A DNA stretch of 64,000 nt from CAWJLE01 sp963843645 (GCA_963843645.1 CAWJLE010000003.1:620001-684000); one strand, 5' to 3'; counted from the first letter of the stretch, positions 51,149 through 61,060 are shown. The notes: generated from the sequence alone by a model not told the origin. A program made the numbers and translations.

Positions 51149-51442
51149 GTGAGCGACAACAACGTCAACCTCAGACTCAAGAGAGTCGAGGGCCAGATTC
51201 GCGGTCTGCAGCGCATGATAGACGAAGGCGCTTCGTGCGAGGACGTCCTTACTCAGCTGCTCGCGGCCCGATCTGCCCTGGACCAGGCCGGCCTGCTTAT
51301 CGTGGGCAACTATGTGGATCGCTGCCTGCTGTCGGGCAACGAAATCGAAATGCGCGACAAGATACAAAGGATCTTCTCTCTGGTGTTGACGCGCTACTCT
51401 CTCGCCACCTTGCCCGGCGAAGTGCCTATTTCGCCTTCGTAA
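51149..51442 (+). CDS. CsoR/FrmR-family repressor, CstR-like
   Basis: 97 residues from GTG 51149 (AGGAGG nine bases upstream). The all-helical DUF156 fold is clear: LRLKRVEGQIRGLQRMIDEG, then CEDVLTQLLAARSALDQAG. The metal or thiol site has Cys 30 and Cys 59, 29 residues apart, exactly as in persulfide-sensing CstR (Cys31/Cys60). The copper-ligand His of CsoR (four residues before the second Cys) is Tyr 55. This points to sulfane-sulfur sensing rather than copper; it is inference. Co-transcribed with trxA. Confidence 0.85.
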   Translation: MSDNNVNLRLKRVEGQIRGLQRMIDEGASCEDVLTQLLAARSALDQAGLLIVGNYVDRCLLSGNEIEMRDKIQRIFSLVLTRYSLATLPGEVPISPS

Positions 51443-51504
51443 CTACACAATCGGGAAAGTCGGATCAAATCGAGTCCGTTTCAAGCCAGAAGGAGGAACA
51501 ATTC

Positions 51505-51834
51505 ATGAAGAAGCCCGTCACGATCACCGACAGCAGTTTCGATCAGGAAGTCCTTCAAGCCAAGGGCCTGACCCTGGTCGATTTTTGGGCCACCTGGTGC
51601 TCGCCCTGTCGCATGCTCGCGCCAGTACTTGAGGAAGTTGCCGCAGAGCACGACGGTCTGCTCGTCGTCGGCAAGGTCGACGTGGATAGCTGCCCTAACA
51701 CCGCCATGAGCTACGGCATCCAGAGTATCCCCACTATGATCCTGTTCAAGGATGGCCAGCCGCTGGAGCGGTTGGTTGGCTTCATGCCCAAGAAGAAGCT
51801 GTTGGAGAAGCTCGCCCCACACATGGCGTCGTAA
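51505..51834 (+). CDS. trxA: Thioredoxin
   Basis: 109 residues. Active site FWATWCSPCRML (WCSPC; the usual is WCGPC), cis-Pro in SIPTMILFKDG, and a normal length for TrxA. It reduces protein disulfides and persulfides in the cytoplasm, recharged by thioredoxin reductase, perhaps the product of 34961. AGGAGGA precedes the ATG. Placed 62 bp after a CstR-like repressor gene, so probably induced by reactive sulfur or another thiol stress. Confidence 0.93.
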   Translation: MKKPVTITDSSFDQEVLQAKGLTLVDFWATWCSPCRMLAPVLEEVAAEHDGLLVVGKVDVDSCPNTAMSYGIQSIPTMILFKDGQPLERLVGFMPKKKLLEKLAPHMAS

Positions 51835-51867
51835 CGAGCGGCATTCAGCCATTCTCATGCCTTAACG

Positions 51868-51909
51868 GGCTGCTACGGACGGATCAGCGCGTCTCGTAGC
51901 AGCCTTTTT
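51868..51909 (+). terminator. Rho-independent terminator of the trxA operon
   Basis: A perfect 10-bp stem GGCTGCTACG/CGTAGCAGCC followed by TTTTT. Confidence 0.9.
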
Positions 51910-51910
51910 C

Positions 51911-51923
51911 GACTTCCGAAGTC
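51911..51923. repeat. Full copy of a dispersed intergenic palindrome
   Basis: GACTTCCGAAGTC is a 13-bp dyad. Full or half copies also occur at 4360, 38159 (reverse), 44103, 50914 and as the two arms of the hairpin at 62744-62773, always at gene ends or in spacers. Confidence 0.55.
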
Positions 51924-52007
51924 AATGAGATTCCCAGCCTCGTTTGCTCACAGAGCGGGACGCTGCTGGGCTGCATCGGAAGTCTCGTCGGCCTCGTGGA
52001 GTCTGCT

Positions 52008-52656
52008 ATGCTCAATTTCTGCCGCTCGTGGCTTACCGGCCCGCCAGAAAACCGGCTAAAGGGTCTGTACGACTGCCTGGCGCCCCTCTATTTCGTGGTG
52101 CATCCTTTCGTGCGCCGCGTTGCCGCGAGAGCCGTCCGCCTGGTCCCAGACAACGTCCCGTTGCAGGTGCTGGATGTGTGTACTGGTACCGGCATCGTCG
52201 CCGAAGAGATGTCCCGCCGCGGGCATGCGGTGACGGGCATCGACGTTTCAATCTCAATGCTGCGGCGCCGGAGTCAGCTGCGCCGGCAGCTCGGCATTCC
52301 AGTCGTCCAGATGGACGCCCGAGTCCTGTCCTTCCAGGATCGATCGTTGCGATTTGTGCTCCATTTCGATGGCTCTGCACGAGTTCGCGCCCGATGACCG
52401 CAGCCGCATCCTCGCGGACATGGCGCGTGTGAGTCGCAACTACGTGCTGGTCGCTGATTATTCCGGTCCCCAATCCTGGCTGGTCCGGTTGGCCGAAGAC
52501 TTCGAGCACAGCCACTATCGCGATTTCACGGACGGCAGCCTGGCAGATCAACTGCGGCGGTCCGGTCTGCGCATCGAAAAACAAGGCCGCTGGTTCTCCA
52601 TCGGTCTGTACCTGTGCCGTACATCTCACCCCAATCACAAGGGAGGCCCCCAATGA
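52008..52656 (+). CDS. Class I SAM-dependent methyltransferase (one frameshift)
   Basis: About 215 residues, UbiE/Methyltransf_11-like. SAM motif I: VLDVCTGTGIVAEEMSRRGH; acidic loop GIDVSISML; post-I VVQMDARVLSF. The next family block DLCSISMALHEFAPDD lies in another frame; removing one G near 52347 joins them. The C-terminus (VLVADYSGPQSWLVRL) is normal. ATG 52008 has GGAG upstream. Its stop overlaps the start of the aminopeptidase gene (ATGA). The substrate is unknown. Confidence 0.82.
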
Positions 52657-53723
52657 CTGGACAACGTCTTGCTGCCTTGCGCTCCGCGCTCGTCACCCAC
52701 GGCTGGGACGCGTTCGTCGTCTCGCAACCAGAGAACCGCCGGTACCTCAGCGGCTTCACCGGCGACGCCGGCCTGCTGCTCGTAACCGCCGATACGGCGC
52801 TGCTCCTCACCGACTTCCGTTACACGGAGGCCGCCGCCCGTCAAGCCCCGGATTTTGAAATCGTCCGCATCACTCGCGGTCCATCCACGGTTCTCGCCGG
52901 ACTGCTCGCCGACCTGGGCGTAAAGTCCGCGGCCTTTGAGAGCGCACACCTCACCGTGGCCGAATTCCAGCATTGGAAGGACGCCAGCACGGAGGTCGAC
53001 TGGACCCCGTCCCAGAACATCGTCGAGGCTCTGCGAATGATCAAGGAGCCGGCCGAAATCGAAACGATCCGTCGAGCAGTCCGCCTGGGAGATGAGGCCC
53101 TGGCTCACGTCCTGCGAGATCTCCGCCCGTCGATGACGGAGCGTGACGTGGCCTGGGAGCTGGAAGTCTACATGCGCACCCACGGCGCCGAGGCCGTATC
53201 GTTCGATCTCATCGTCGGGTCTGGGCCCAACGGCGCCATGCCGCACGCGACCACGTCCGATCGCCGTCTTCAGGAACGCGAACCCATCGTCATCGACATG
53301 GGCGCTCTCGTCGACGGTTACCATTCGGACCTCACTCGGACCGTCAGCCTGGGTCAGCCCGACGCCCGGTGGATCGAGTTGCACGACCTGGTGCAGCGCG
53401 CCCAGTTGGCCGTCGAGGCCGTACTCGGACCGGGCATGACTGGTCTACAGGCCGACGCCATCGCGCGGGATGTGATTCAGAGTGCCGGCCTCGGCGACGT
53501 TTTCGGGCACGGCCTCGGCCACGGCGTCGGCCTGGCCATTCACGAGGGTCCCCGGCTCGCCAGCACTTCCAACGACGTCCTTAAGCCGGGGATGGTTGTC
53601 ACCGTCGAGCCGGGGGTCTACCTGGCCGGCGAGGGCGGCATCCGCATCGAGGATATGGCCATAATCACCGAGGATGGCTGCGAGGTTTTGTCTCAGGCGA
53701 CCAAAGACTGGATTCTGGGCTGA
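52653..53723 (+). CDS. Xaa-Pro aminopeptidase/dipeptidase (M24 family)
   Basis: 356 residues. N-terminal creatinase-like domain (residues 1-125, NRRYLSGFTGDAGLLLV) and C-terminal pita-bread M24 domain. Metal ligands lie in VIDMGALVDGYHSDLTRT, the GHGLGHGVGLAIHEGP His motif, VTVEPGVYL and GGIRIEDM. It removes residues from peptides with proline in second position. GGGAGG precedes ATG 52653. It may be translationally coupled to the methyltransferase. Confidence 0.93.
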   Translation: MTGQRLAALRSALVTHGWDAFVVSQPENRRYLSGFTGDAGLLLVTADTALLLTDFRYTEAAARQAPDFEIVRITRGPSTVLAGLLADLGVKSAAFESAHLTVAEFQHWKDASTEVDWTPSQNIVEALRMIKEPAEIETIRRAVRLGDEALAHVLRDLRPSMTERDVAWELEVYMRTHGAEAVSFDLIVGSGPNGAMPHATTSDRRLQEREPIVIDMGALVDGYHSDLTRTVSLGQPDARWIELHDLVQRAQLAVEAVLGPGMTGLQADAIARDVIQSAGLGDVFGHGLGHGVGLAIHEGPRLASTSNDVLKPGMVVTVEPGVYLAGEGGIRIEDMAIITEDGCEVLSQATKDWILG

Positions 53724-53765
53724 CGCAGCGCGTCGGCATGAGCCGCCAGCACATAGAAACAACAA

Positions 53766-53791
53766 AGGCCCGCTACCAATGTAGCGGGCCT
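53766..53791. terminator. Bidirectional terminator between convergent genes
   Basis: A perfect 11-bp stem AGGCCCGCTAC/GTAGCGGGCCT with 4-nt loop, followed by CTTATAT on the plus strand and TTTGTTGTTT on the minus strand. Confidence 0.85.
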
Positions 53792-53819
53792 CTTATATCA
53801 TGTTATCCATGTTAGGAGG

Positions 53820-54143
53820 CTACTCGGGGCGCATTTCATCGTCCTCGGCCCATGCGACGTCGTCCCAATCTTCGGCGTCGTCAGGTTCGGCGGCACTGCA
53901 CGACAGATCGTCGTCCTCCCAGTCCTCGTCGTCAGCGTCCACATCGTCCAGGTCGAACGTCAGCGCCACGCTCGGCGTCCGCATCCAACTCACGCGAACC
54001 GGTGACAGCCCGTCTACGCTCTCACAGATCTCCTCATCTTGAGTCAGGCAGATCCCGTCTTCGTCGAGGTCGACCTCTTCCGCACCACATGTGCCGGTGT
54101 CCCAGTTGGCGCACAGGCTCTGGCGACATTTGATGCGCGTCAT
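53820..54143 (-). CDS. Small Cys-rich acidic protein, DUF1540-like
   Basis: 107 residues. The first 40 residues contain six Cys (CRQSLC, TCGAEEVDLDEDGIC, EEIC) in the spacing of DUF1540-like metal-binding proteins. The rest is strongly acidic (Asp/Glu in runs, FDLDDVDADDEDWEDDDL). Function unknown; metal binding is inferred from Cys. The ATG overlaps the stop of the DUF3795-like gene, so both Cys-rich proteins are co-translated. Confidence 0.65.
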   Translation of the reverse strand: MTRIKCRQSLCANWDTGTCGAEEVDLDEDGICLTQDEEICESVDGLSPVRVSWMRTPSVALTFDLDDVDADDEDWEDDDLSCSAAEPDDAEDWDDVAWAEDDEMRPE

Positions 54144-54520
54144 GGATGCTCCTCAGCCCCTTTTCGCCCCGCTCCTCCCTCCGCGAGCCATTCGGCTGTC
54201 CCCTTCGCCGCTCTCTCCTGCAGAGCCAGAACCAGCGATTCCACCTCGTCTGCCGGCACGGTATCTAGAAACAGCGCGCACGGGAAATCGGGACACAGGC
54301 CACAATGTTCCAGGCCTCTCTCTGCCACGCAGCACTGGAAGATGGCGCACTCCCCATGACGCGTCAGGCCCAACTGATACGCGCACCCACGACACTCGCC
54401 GCGAGCCATACACGGCGCACACCCTTTGCCACAAACACTGATTGCGAGCCGGCAAGTACGATCCACGGACGCAACCTCTCGATGCTTATCGACCGAGGTA
54501 GAAAGCTGACGTTCTGCCAA
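54140..54520 (-). CDS. Cys-rich DUF3795-like protein
   Basis: 126 residues from TTG 54520. The pattern CGKGCAPCMARGECRGCAYQ, then CAIFQCCVAERGLEHCGLCPDFPC, contains eleven Cys and matches DUF3795, a family of small Cys-rich proteins thought to bind Fe-S clusters or zinc. The N-terminal 25 residues are variable, and the true start may be later. A minus-strand TGTATAAT (54553-54546) could be its promoter. Coupled to the acidic Cys-rich gene downstream (ATGA overlap). Confidence 0.7.
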   Translation of the reverse strand: MAERQLSTSVDKHREVASVDRTCRLAISVCGKGCAPCMARGECRGCAYQLGLTRHGECAIFQCCVAERGLEHCGLCPDFPCALFLDTVPADEVESLVLALQERAAKGTAEWLAEGGAGRKGAEEHP

Positions 54521-54612
54521 TCAACTTCGGAGCGACCTATCACAATCATTATACATGACCTCTGTCCGCAACAAAAGTGTCGTCACCGGAAGGTAAAAGC
54601 CCAAAAAAGTCT

Positions 54613-54641
54613 TTGACACGACCCCAGCGCTGTGCTATACT
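54613..54641 (+). promoter_or_regulatory. Sigma-70 promoter of the acetyltransferase-glycosyltransferase operon
   Basis: TTGACA (54613-54618), 17 bp, TATACT (54636-54641). Confidence 0.8.
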
Positions 54642-54691
54642 CCACGCAGTCTTGCATCGCTATCTCGCTGATACGAGGATCATGCTACGTA

Positions 54692-55727
54692 ATGAAAATA
54701 GACCTCCATCGGGACACCTCCGTATTCGACCTGCTCGCCGCAGAATGGGATGGGCTTCTCGGTCTCGGCCACAACAAACGCCGTGTTTCTGACCCGTGAG
54801 TGGCAATCCATCTGGTGGCGACACATGAACCCCGGTGATCTTCTGATCGTCACGGTACGCGATGAGGCGGACCGTCTGGTGGCCATCGTGCCGTTCTTTC
54901 GGCATCGGTCAGAGGACGGCCAGTTCGTCCTGTCCCTGATCGGCTGCGAGGAGATCTCCGACTATCTCGACTTTATCGTTTTACCCGAGCACGAAGAGAC
55001 CGTCTGCCGGGAAGTGCTGCGTCTGTTGAGTTCGAGCGAATTTCCCGCCTGGGACCGGATTGAGCTCTGTAACGCGCCCGCAATGTCGACGGTTTATCGC
55101 GTGTTCTACGCCGCCGCAGAGCAAGCAGGAGTGCAAGTCACTCGCCGAAAGCAGGAAACTTGCCCCGTGATCGAGCTTCCAAACACCTGGGACGACTATC
55201 TGGCCGCCCTCGACAAGAAACAGCGCCACGAGCTGCGCCGCAAGATTCGGCGGGCTGAGGCCGAAGCTCAGACAGAATGGTACGTCGTCGATCCGGCTCA
55301 ACACGACCTCGCTGCCGAAATGGAGAGCTTTTTCGAGTTGCATCGCTTGAGCAGTCCCGAGAAGAGCATTTTCATGGATGCGCAGATGCGCGGCTTTTTC
55401 TCAGAAGTTGCTCAGGCGCTGGCCGCCCGCGGTTGGCTCCATCTGTCCTTTATTACGATGAACGCTCAACGCGCCGCCGGCATGCTGAGCTTCAAGTACA
55501 ACAATGCTTTCGAGGTTTACAATTCGGGTTACGACCCGAATTCATATGCTCATTTGAGCCCCGGCATCGTGCTTCTCGCATACTGCATCCGGCAGGCCAT
55601 CGAACGGGAACGCATTGTGTTCGACTTTCTGCGCGGAGAAGAAGAATACAAGTTCCGTTTCGGAGCCAGGCCTACCGACGTCTACGAGGTCACCCTTGCC
55701 CGGGACGGGAGCGGGCCAATGCAATGA
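54692..55727 (+). CDS. FemAB/CelD-like GNAT acetyltransferase (one frameshift)
   Basis: About 345 residues. The N-terminus MKIDLHRDTSVFDLLAAEWD is in one frame and the matching SATTNAVFLTREWQSIWW in the next; dropping one G near 54757 joins them into the usual CelD/BcsL opening (AEWDxLL...FLTxEW). The middle has LDKKQRHELRRKIRRAEAE and the C-terminal GNAT fold GMLSFKYNNAFEVYNSGYD and FDFLRGEEEYKFRFG. Such proteins acylate sugars or cell-envelope polymers. The stop overlaps the glycosyltransferase start by 4 bp, so both likely work on the same glycan. Confidence 0.8.
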
Positions 55728-57011
55728 GAGCTCAACGAATCGCAATGATCAGCATGCACACCTGTCCCCTCGCCACGCTGGGCGGAAAAGAGACCGGGGG
55801 TATGAACGTCTACGTCCGGGACCTCAGCCGCGAGCTGAGCCGTCGAGGGCTCATGGTTGACGTCTTCACTCGCTCACAGAATCCGGCTATCCCATCAGTC
55901 AGCCAAGCGCTGGGGCCCGGAACGAGGGTGATTCACATCCCCGCCGGTCCACAGGCCCCGATGGACAAGAACCCGTGTTTCACCACGTGCCCGAGTTCGT
56001 GGATCGCATTCTGGCCTTCGCCTCGGCAGAGGGCCACGGGTACGACGTGATCCACAGCCACTACTGGCTTTCGGGGTGGGCCGCCCAGGAACTGCGCCGG
56101 GTCTGGGGAGCGCCTATCCTCCAAATGTTCCATACGCTCGGCCACATGAAGAATAGCGTCGCTCAAACCGAGTCTGACCTCGAGTCTGACCATCGCATCG
56201 AGGTCGAGCGAGAGATCATGCCTTCGCCGATCGGCTGGTGGCCGCGACGCCGTTGGAGCGCGCACAGATGGCCTGGCTCTACGGCGCCGACCCGCCAAGA
56301 GTAACCGTGGTGCCTTGCGGCGTCGACACGAGCCTGTTCACTCCGCGGCCTAAGGCAGAGGCGCGCGCCTTCCTTGGGCTACCGCCCGATCAGCGCCTGG
56401 TCCTCTTCGTCGGCCGCATTGAGCGCCTCAAAGGCATCGACACCCTCATCCGGGCCATGGGCCTGGTCTTGCAGCGACATCCTGAGTGGAAAGGGCACGT
56501 CGCGCTCTCGATCGTCGGCGGCCAACCGGATGATTCCCCAGCGGTCCGTTCGGTTGAAATGGAGCGCCTGCGCGCCTTGAGAGAGGAGCTGGGCCTCACA
56601 GATCTCGTGGCCTTCTTGGGGGCCAAGTCGCAGGACACACTGCCCCATTACTACTCAGCGGCTGAAATGGTGGTCGTGCCCTCTCACTATGAGTCTTTCG
56701 GCATGGTCGCGCTGGAGGCCATGGCCTGCGGAGCTCCGGTCATCGCCTCCAAGGTCGGCGGTTTGTCGCTGATCGTACAGGATCGTCTCACCGGTTACCT
56801 GGTGCCCGAGAGAGACGTGATGAGTCTGGCGGAGAAGATAGAGCTCTTGCTGGACGATCCGTCCTTGGGGCAGGCCATCGGCGTGCAGGCGACAGATTGG
56901 GCGCGACGATTCCGCTGGCCGGCGGTCGCCAATCGTATCATCGAGCTCTACGACGAAATCCTGTTGGGCCAGCCGAGTCTGCCCGTGGAGAGAACGAGCT
57001 GGTCCACGTGA
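55724..57011 (+). CDS. GT4 glycosyltransferase, MshA/sucrose synthase-like (two frameshifts)
   Basis: About 430 residues. N-terminal GT4 domain: ISMHTCPLATLGGKETGGMN in two parts, VYVRDLSRELSRRG and DVIHSHYWLSGWAAQEL. C-terminal nucleotide-sugar domain: GVDTSLFTPRPKAEA, VLFVGRIERLKGIDTLI and SHYESFGMVALEAMACG with APVIASKVGG. The frame shifts by one missing base near 55972 (before FHHVPEFVDRIL) and again near 56223 (before FADRLVAATPLERAQ). Both halves are strongly conserved, so errors in the sequence are more likely than decay. The acceptor is unknown. Confidence 0.85.
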
Positions 57012-57025
57012 ACGGGGGCGCCTGA

Positions 57026-57455
57026 ATGTCTTTCGTATCCGAGAGCCAGCTGCGGGTCAGATACGCCGAAACGGACGCCATGGGCGTCGTATACCACACC
57101 AACTACCTGATCTGGTTCGAAGTCGGCCGGGGCGACTACATGCGTCAGCTCGGCGTGGAGTATGCCAAAATCGAAGCCGGCGGTCACATCCTGGCCGTCA
57201 GCGAAGTGGGCGCTCGCTACGTCGCCTCCGCCCATTACAGTGACATGGTCAGCGTTCGGACCTGGGTTGACGAGGTCCGCAGCCGGGTAATGACGTTTCC
57301 GCTACGAAGTTCGCCTGCTGGCCACGGATCAATTGCTCGTCACCGGCTTCACCCGCCACGTCTGTATCGACCAGGACGGGAAGGTCACGAGTCTGCCAGA
57401 GGAATTGCGCAAGGTCCTCGTTGCCGTCCGCTCTCAGTCCAGCGTCGGCATGTAG
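57026..57455 (+). CDS. Acyl-CoA thioesterase, YbgC/4HBT hotdog family (one frameshift)
   Basis: About 142 residues. The hotdog active site reads VRYAETDAMGVVYHTNYLIW with the catalytic Asp. Frame 1 ends in VRSRVMTF; the expected RYEVRLLATDQLLVTGFTRH follows in the next frame, and removing one T of a TTT run at 57296-57298 restores it. The repaired protein ends SSVGM at 57455, overlapping the end of the convergent kinase gene by 22 bp. It hydrolyses acyl-CoA thioesters. Confidence 0.85.
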
Positions 57456-59156
57456 TCATCCAGAATGCTGCCGCCAATGAACTCGCGCAGCAATGAGTTG
57501 TCGGGCACCAGGTCCGACCTGCAGGGTTTGATCCAGGCCAGGAAGGCCAGCAATCGCCTCGCCTCGACGTACTCGAGCGTCCGCGGCTCCACCTGTCGCA
57601 GCAAAGGTTCGGCGAACGGCTTCAGAACCGCCAGTTCGTATACCAGCGCCGAGTTGAAGATCGCGTCCGCATTCTCCTGGTAAGGGAAAATCCACTTCAC
57701 TTCTCCGCGCCGCACACTCTCCCACTGGCGGATCGTGCTGCTGGCCGTGCGGCCGCGCTTGGTTGAGTCGCGGACCATCCGCCGGATCATGCGTGTATCG
57801 CTGGTTGGGATGCGATTGTGATGATCCAGGTTCAGCTGCGCCAACGGCGAAAGGTAGACACGATAGACGTTCTTCGCCGGAATGTCCGGCACGAGGCCCG
57901 GATTCAAGCCGTGGATGCCCTCCACCAGGATGACGTGCCGTTCGTCGACGGTGATCGTCGGTCCCGCCTCTCGCTTCCCAGTGATGAAGTTGAAATGCGG
58001 AAGCTCCACCGGCTTACCCGCCATTAGCTCCAGTAGCTCGCGATTGAAAAGGGGCAGGTCGATCGCGTTCAGCGCCTCGAAGTCCGGCAACCCTGATTCG
58101 TCGAGGGGCGTTGCGTCGCGATCCACGAAGTAGTCGTCCAGGCCGATGTACACCGGCTTGATCTTGTGTGCCAACAGTTGGATAGCCAGCCGCCGGGCGA
58201 AAGTCGTCTTCCCGGACGAGGAGGGTCCGGCAATCAGCACCAGCCCCACGTCCGGCTGTCTTTCAGCGATCTCGCGTGCGATCCACGCCACGCGATCCTC
58301 ATGCAGCGCCTCGGATACCAGCACCACCTCGCGAATCCGGCCACTGTCGATCGAGTCGTTGAGCGCCGGCACGTCGTGGACGTTGAGCAGTTCCAGCCAG
58401 TCGCTGTATTCGAAAAAGACCTGGATGAGCTTGGGGTAGTGACGGACCTGCGGCATGTCGGTGGCCTGGAATCGGGTGGGGAAATGCAGCACGAAACCCC
58501 CATCCTGGTAGCTCAGGCTGAAGTACTCCACGTAGCCCGTCGACGGCACCATGTGGCCGTAGAAGTAGTCGAAGTGTCCCAGCAGCGAGTAGACCGTGAT
58601 CCGTCCCTTCGTGCGGCCCTCTAGCAAGCGCACCTTGTCGTCGTAGCCGTACTCACGGAAGATCCGAATTGCATCGGCCACGGCCATCTCCTGCTTCACG
58701 AACGGCTCGTTGTCGCGAACGATGCTTCGCATCCGCCGCTCGACCTGCGTCAGCTCGATGGGGCTCAACGGAGGGCGGCCGATCACCTCACAGAAAAACC
58801 CGCCCAGCGGCACCGAGTAGTCGATGAAGAGCTGGGCATCAGGAAACAGCTGCTTGGCAGCTACCACCAGCAAAAAGGTCAGTGAGCGGTGATAGATACG
58901 CATCCCGTCACTGTTGGCCATGGAAATCGGCTCGACGTCTACGTCGGTGATCACCGGCGCCGTCAGCTCGGCCAGGGCGCCGTTGACTAACGCCGCAACG
59001 ATGGGCGCCGACGCGTCGAATCGAGCCGCCCGAAATGAAGGCTTCCAGCGTCGCGCCCACCGGCCCCTCGTAGATTTTGCCCTTCGGGAAGCGCACCTGC
59101 ACCGTCTGGCGCGGCTCGGAAGGAGCGATCAATTCTGGTTCGTTTCGAGTGATCAT
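57434..59156 (-). CDS. TGS-domain uridine kinase-like protein (one frameshift)
   Basis: About 574 residues. An N-terminal TGS-like domain (VQVRFPKGKIYEGPVGATLEAF) and a threonyl-tRNA-synthetase-like SAD region (HRSLTFLLVVAAKQLFPDAQ) precede a uridine kinase/phosphoribulokinase domain with P-loop LIAGPSSSGKTTFARRL (near residue 300), GLDDYFVDRDATP and LVEGIHGLNP. This fusion is widespread in anaerobes; it probably phosphorylates a nucleoside. The frame breaks at 59033-59035, where one T of TTT restores AFIRAARFDASAPIVAAL. Tail-to-tail with the thioesterase gene. Confidence 0.88.
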
Positions 59157-59291
59157 CGCCTTAGCTCACATCCATGAAGTCCGGGCAGGCCCGGGGGGGT
59201 CATCGTTGAATCTCGGGTTGAACTGAACCCGATTATAACACGCCTCATCGCATCCCTAAAGTGGCGGTTCCTTTCTCCCCGCCGAGGTCAG

Positions 59292-59320
59292 TTTACAAGC
59301 ACCACTTCTTGCTGTAAAAT
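59292..59320 (+). promoter_or_regulatory. Promoter of the solute-binding protein gene
   Basis: TTTACA (59292-59297), 17 bp, TAAAAT (59315-59320). Start codon at 59360. Confidence 0.6.
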
Positions 59321-59359
59321 GGGCCGATACGCTGCCGAAAGCGAAGAAGGAGCGAGTGC

Positions 59360-60967
59360 ATGATTCGTTTGAGAATATTCTTGGGCATCTGCCTGAGTTT
59401 CATGATGATATCGATTCCGTTCGGTCATTTGGCTGCGACGGCGCATGCAGTCGACGTTCCGACCGGCGGCAAGCTCATCTATGGTCTCACTCTGTCGCCC
59501 TCCGGCATCGATCCCCACGTCAATGCTTCCTCAGAGTTGGGCATTGTGCTCTCCAGTGTGTACGATCCACTCGTATGGGAAACCCCGGACAAAACGTTTG
59601 TCGCCGGCCTAGCCGAGTCCTGGGAGGTCACGCCGGATGGCAAAACTTACACGTTTCACCTGAGCCACGACGTGGCTTTCCACGATGGATCCCCGCTCAA
59701 CGCCGCTGCCGTCAAGGCCAATTTCGACCGCATCGCGGACCCGGCCACGAAATCGCAGAAGGCCGCGGGCATGCTCGGGCCGTTCGACCGCGCGGAAGTG
59801 GTCGATGAGTACACAGTCGCTCTGCATCTGAAGGAGCCGTTTGCGCCACTGCTCGATTCCCTCAGCCAGGTTTATATTGCCATGGCTTCGCCCACTGCCC
59901 TGCAGAAGTGGGGCGCTGACTACCAGATGCACCAGGTCGGCACCGGTCCGTTCGAGTTCAAGGAATACGTTCCCGGTGATCATCTGACCATCGTCGCCAA
60001 TCCGGCATACAACTGGGCCCCACAGTCCGTTGTGGATCACCAGGGTCGTGCCCACCTCGACGAGATCGAGTTCCGCTTCTTCACCGAGCCGGCCACCCGG
60101 GCTTTGGCGCTGCAGGGCGGAGAGGCACAGGTCATGGGTGAGCTGCCGCCGCTGGATGCCGAACGTTTGAAGAGCAATCCGGGCTTTCAGCTCATTCCGG
60201 TGAGCATTCCCGGCCAGCCGCTGCAGTTCTTCATCAACACGCAACGACCGCCCACCGACGATTTGAACGTACGCCGCGCTCTGCTCTACGCCACGGACCG
60301 CGCCACCATCGTCAGTACGATCTTCAAGGGTTTCTCGCCGATCGCTTATGGTCCGCTCTCCGCCGACACGTTCGGCTTTGACCCCGCGCTCAAGTCGATG
60401 TACGAGTTTGATCCTGGCAAGGCCGCGCAGCTGCTCGACGATGCCGGCTGGAAGATGGGTCAGGACGGCATCCGGGAGAAGAATGGCCAACCACTGCGCC
60501 TGGAGGCATACCTCATGACCTGGGGCTTCGTCCCAGAGGTCGGAGCGCTGCTGCAAGCGCAACTCCGTGCCGCAGGCGTCGACCTGCAGACACAGACGGT
60601 TGCTTTTCCCGCAGCGGTGGACGCTGCCCAACAAGGGAAACACAATCTGATGCCGTTCACCCTCAGCAACACCGATCCGGATCTGCTGAGGTCCTTCTTC
60701 ACTTCGCAGAACCTTGCCGGCTTCAACTGGTCGAAGGTCAGCGACCCCGAACTCGATCAATGGCTCGAGCAAGGTGCCACCACGCTCGATCCTGCCAAAC
60801 GAGTGGCGATCTACGCTAAAGTCCAGGAACGAATCATGGACCAGGCGTTAATCCTCCCGATCAGGGATTACGTCAATATCAACGCCGCATCGGCGAAAGT
60901 CAAGGACCTGCATTTTGACGTTCGGGGCTGGTTCCCGTTGCTCTACGATGCGTATCTGGAACCATGA
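59360..60967 (+). CDS. ABC transporter solute-binding protein, family 5
   Basis: 535 residues. Signal peptide (IFLGICLSFMMISIPFGHLA, cleavage near ATAHA). SBP_bac_5 pattern: GKLIYGLTLSPSGIDPHVNA, AESWEVTPDGKTYTFHL, VAFHDGSPLNAAAVKANFDR and VRRALLYATDRATIV. AAGGAG precedes the ATG. No permease or ATPase is adjacent, so it is an orphan binding protein. It probably captures peptides or related solutes outside the membrane. It is a different subfamily from the one at 38169. Confidence 0.9.
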   Translation: MIRLRIFLGICLSFMMISIPFGHLAATAHAVDVPTGGKLIYGLTLSPSGIDPHVNASSELGIVLSSVYDPLVWETPDKTFVAGLAESWEVTPDGKTYTFHLSHDVAFHDGSPLNAAAVKANFDRIADPATKSQKAAGMLGPFDRAEVVDEYTVALHLKEPFAPLLDSLSQVYIAMASPTALQKWGADYQMHQVGTGPFEFKEYVPGDHLTIVANPAYNWAPQSVVDHQGRAHLDEIEFRFFTEPATRALALQGGEAQVMGELPPLDAERLKSNPGFQLIPVSIPGQPLQFFINTQRPPTDDLNVRRALLYATDRATIVSTIFKGFSPIAYGPLSADTFGFDPALKSMYEFDPGKAAQLLDDAGWKMGQDGIREKNGQPLRLEAYLMTWGFVPEVGALLQAQLRAAGVDLQTQTVAFPAAVDAAQQGKHNLMPFTLSNTDPDLLRSFFTSQNLAGFNWSKVSDPELDQWLEQGATTLDPAKRVAIYAKVQERIMDQALILPIRDYVNINAASAKVKDLHFDVRGWFPLLYDAYLEP

Positions 60968-61060
60968 AGGCTGCGAGCATCTTCAGCCTTGGAACGGGGC
61001 TGCCGACCAGCCGCAATCCGACGTCCGGCGGTCCGTCGAAGGTGCTCACTTGGGGGTGCC

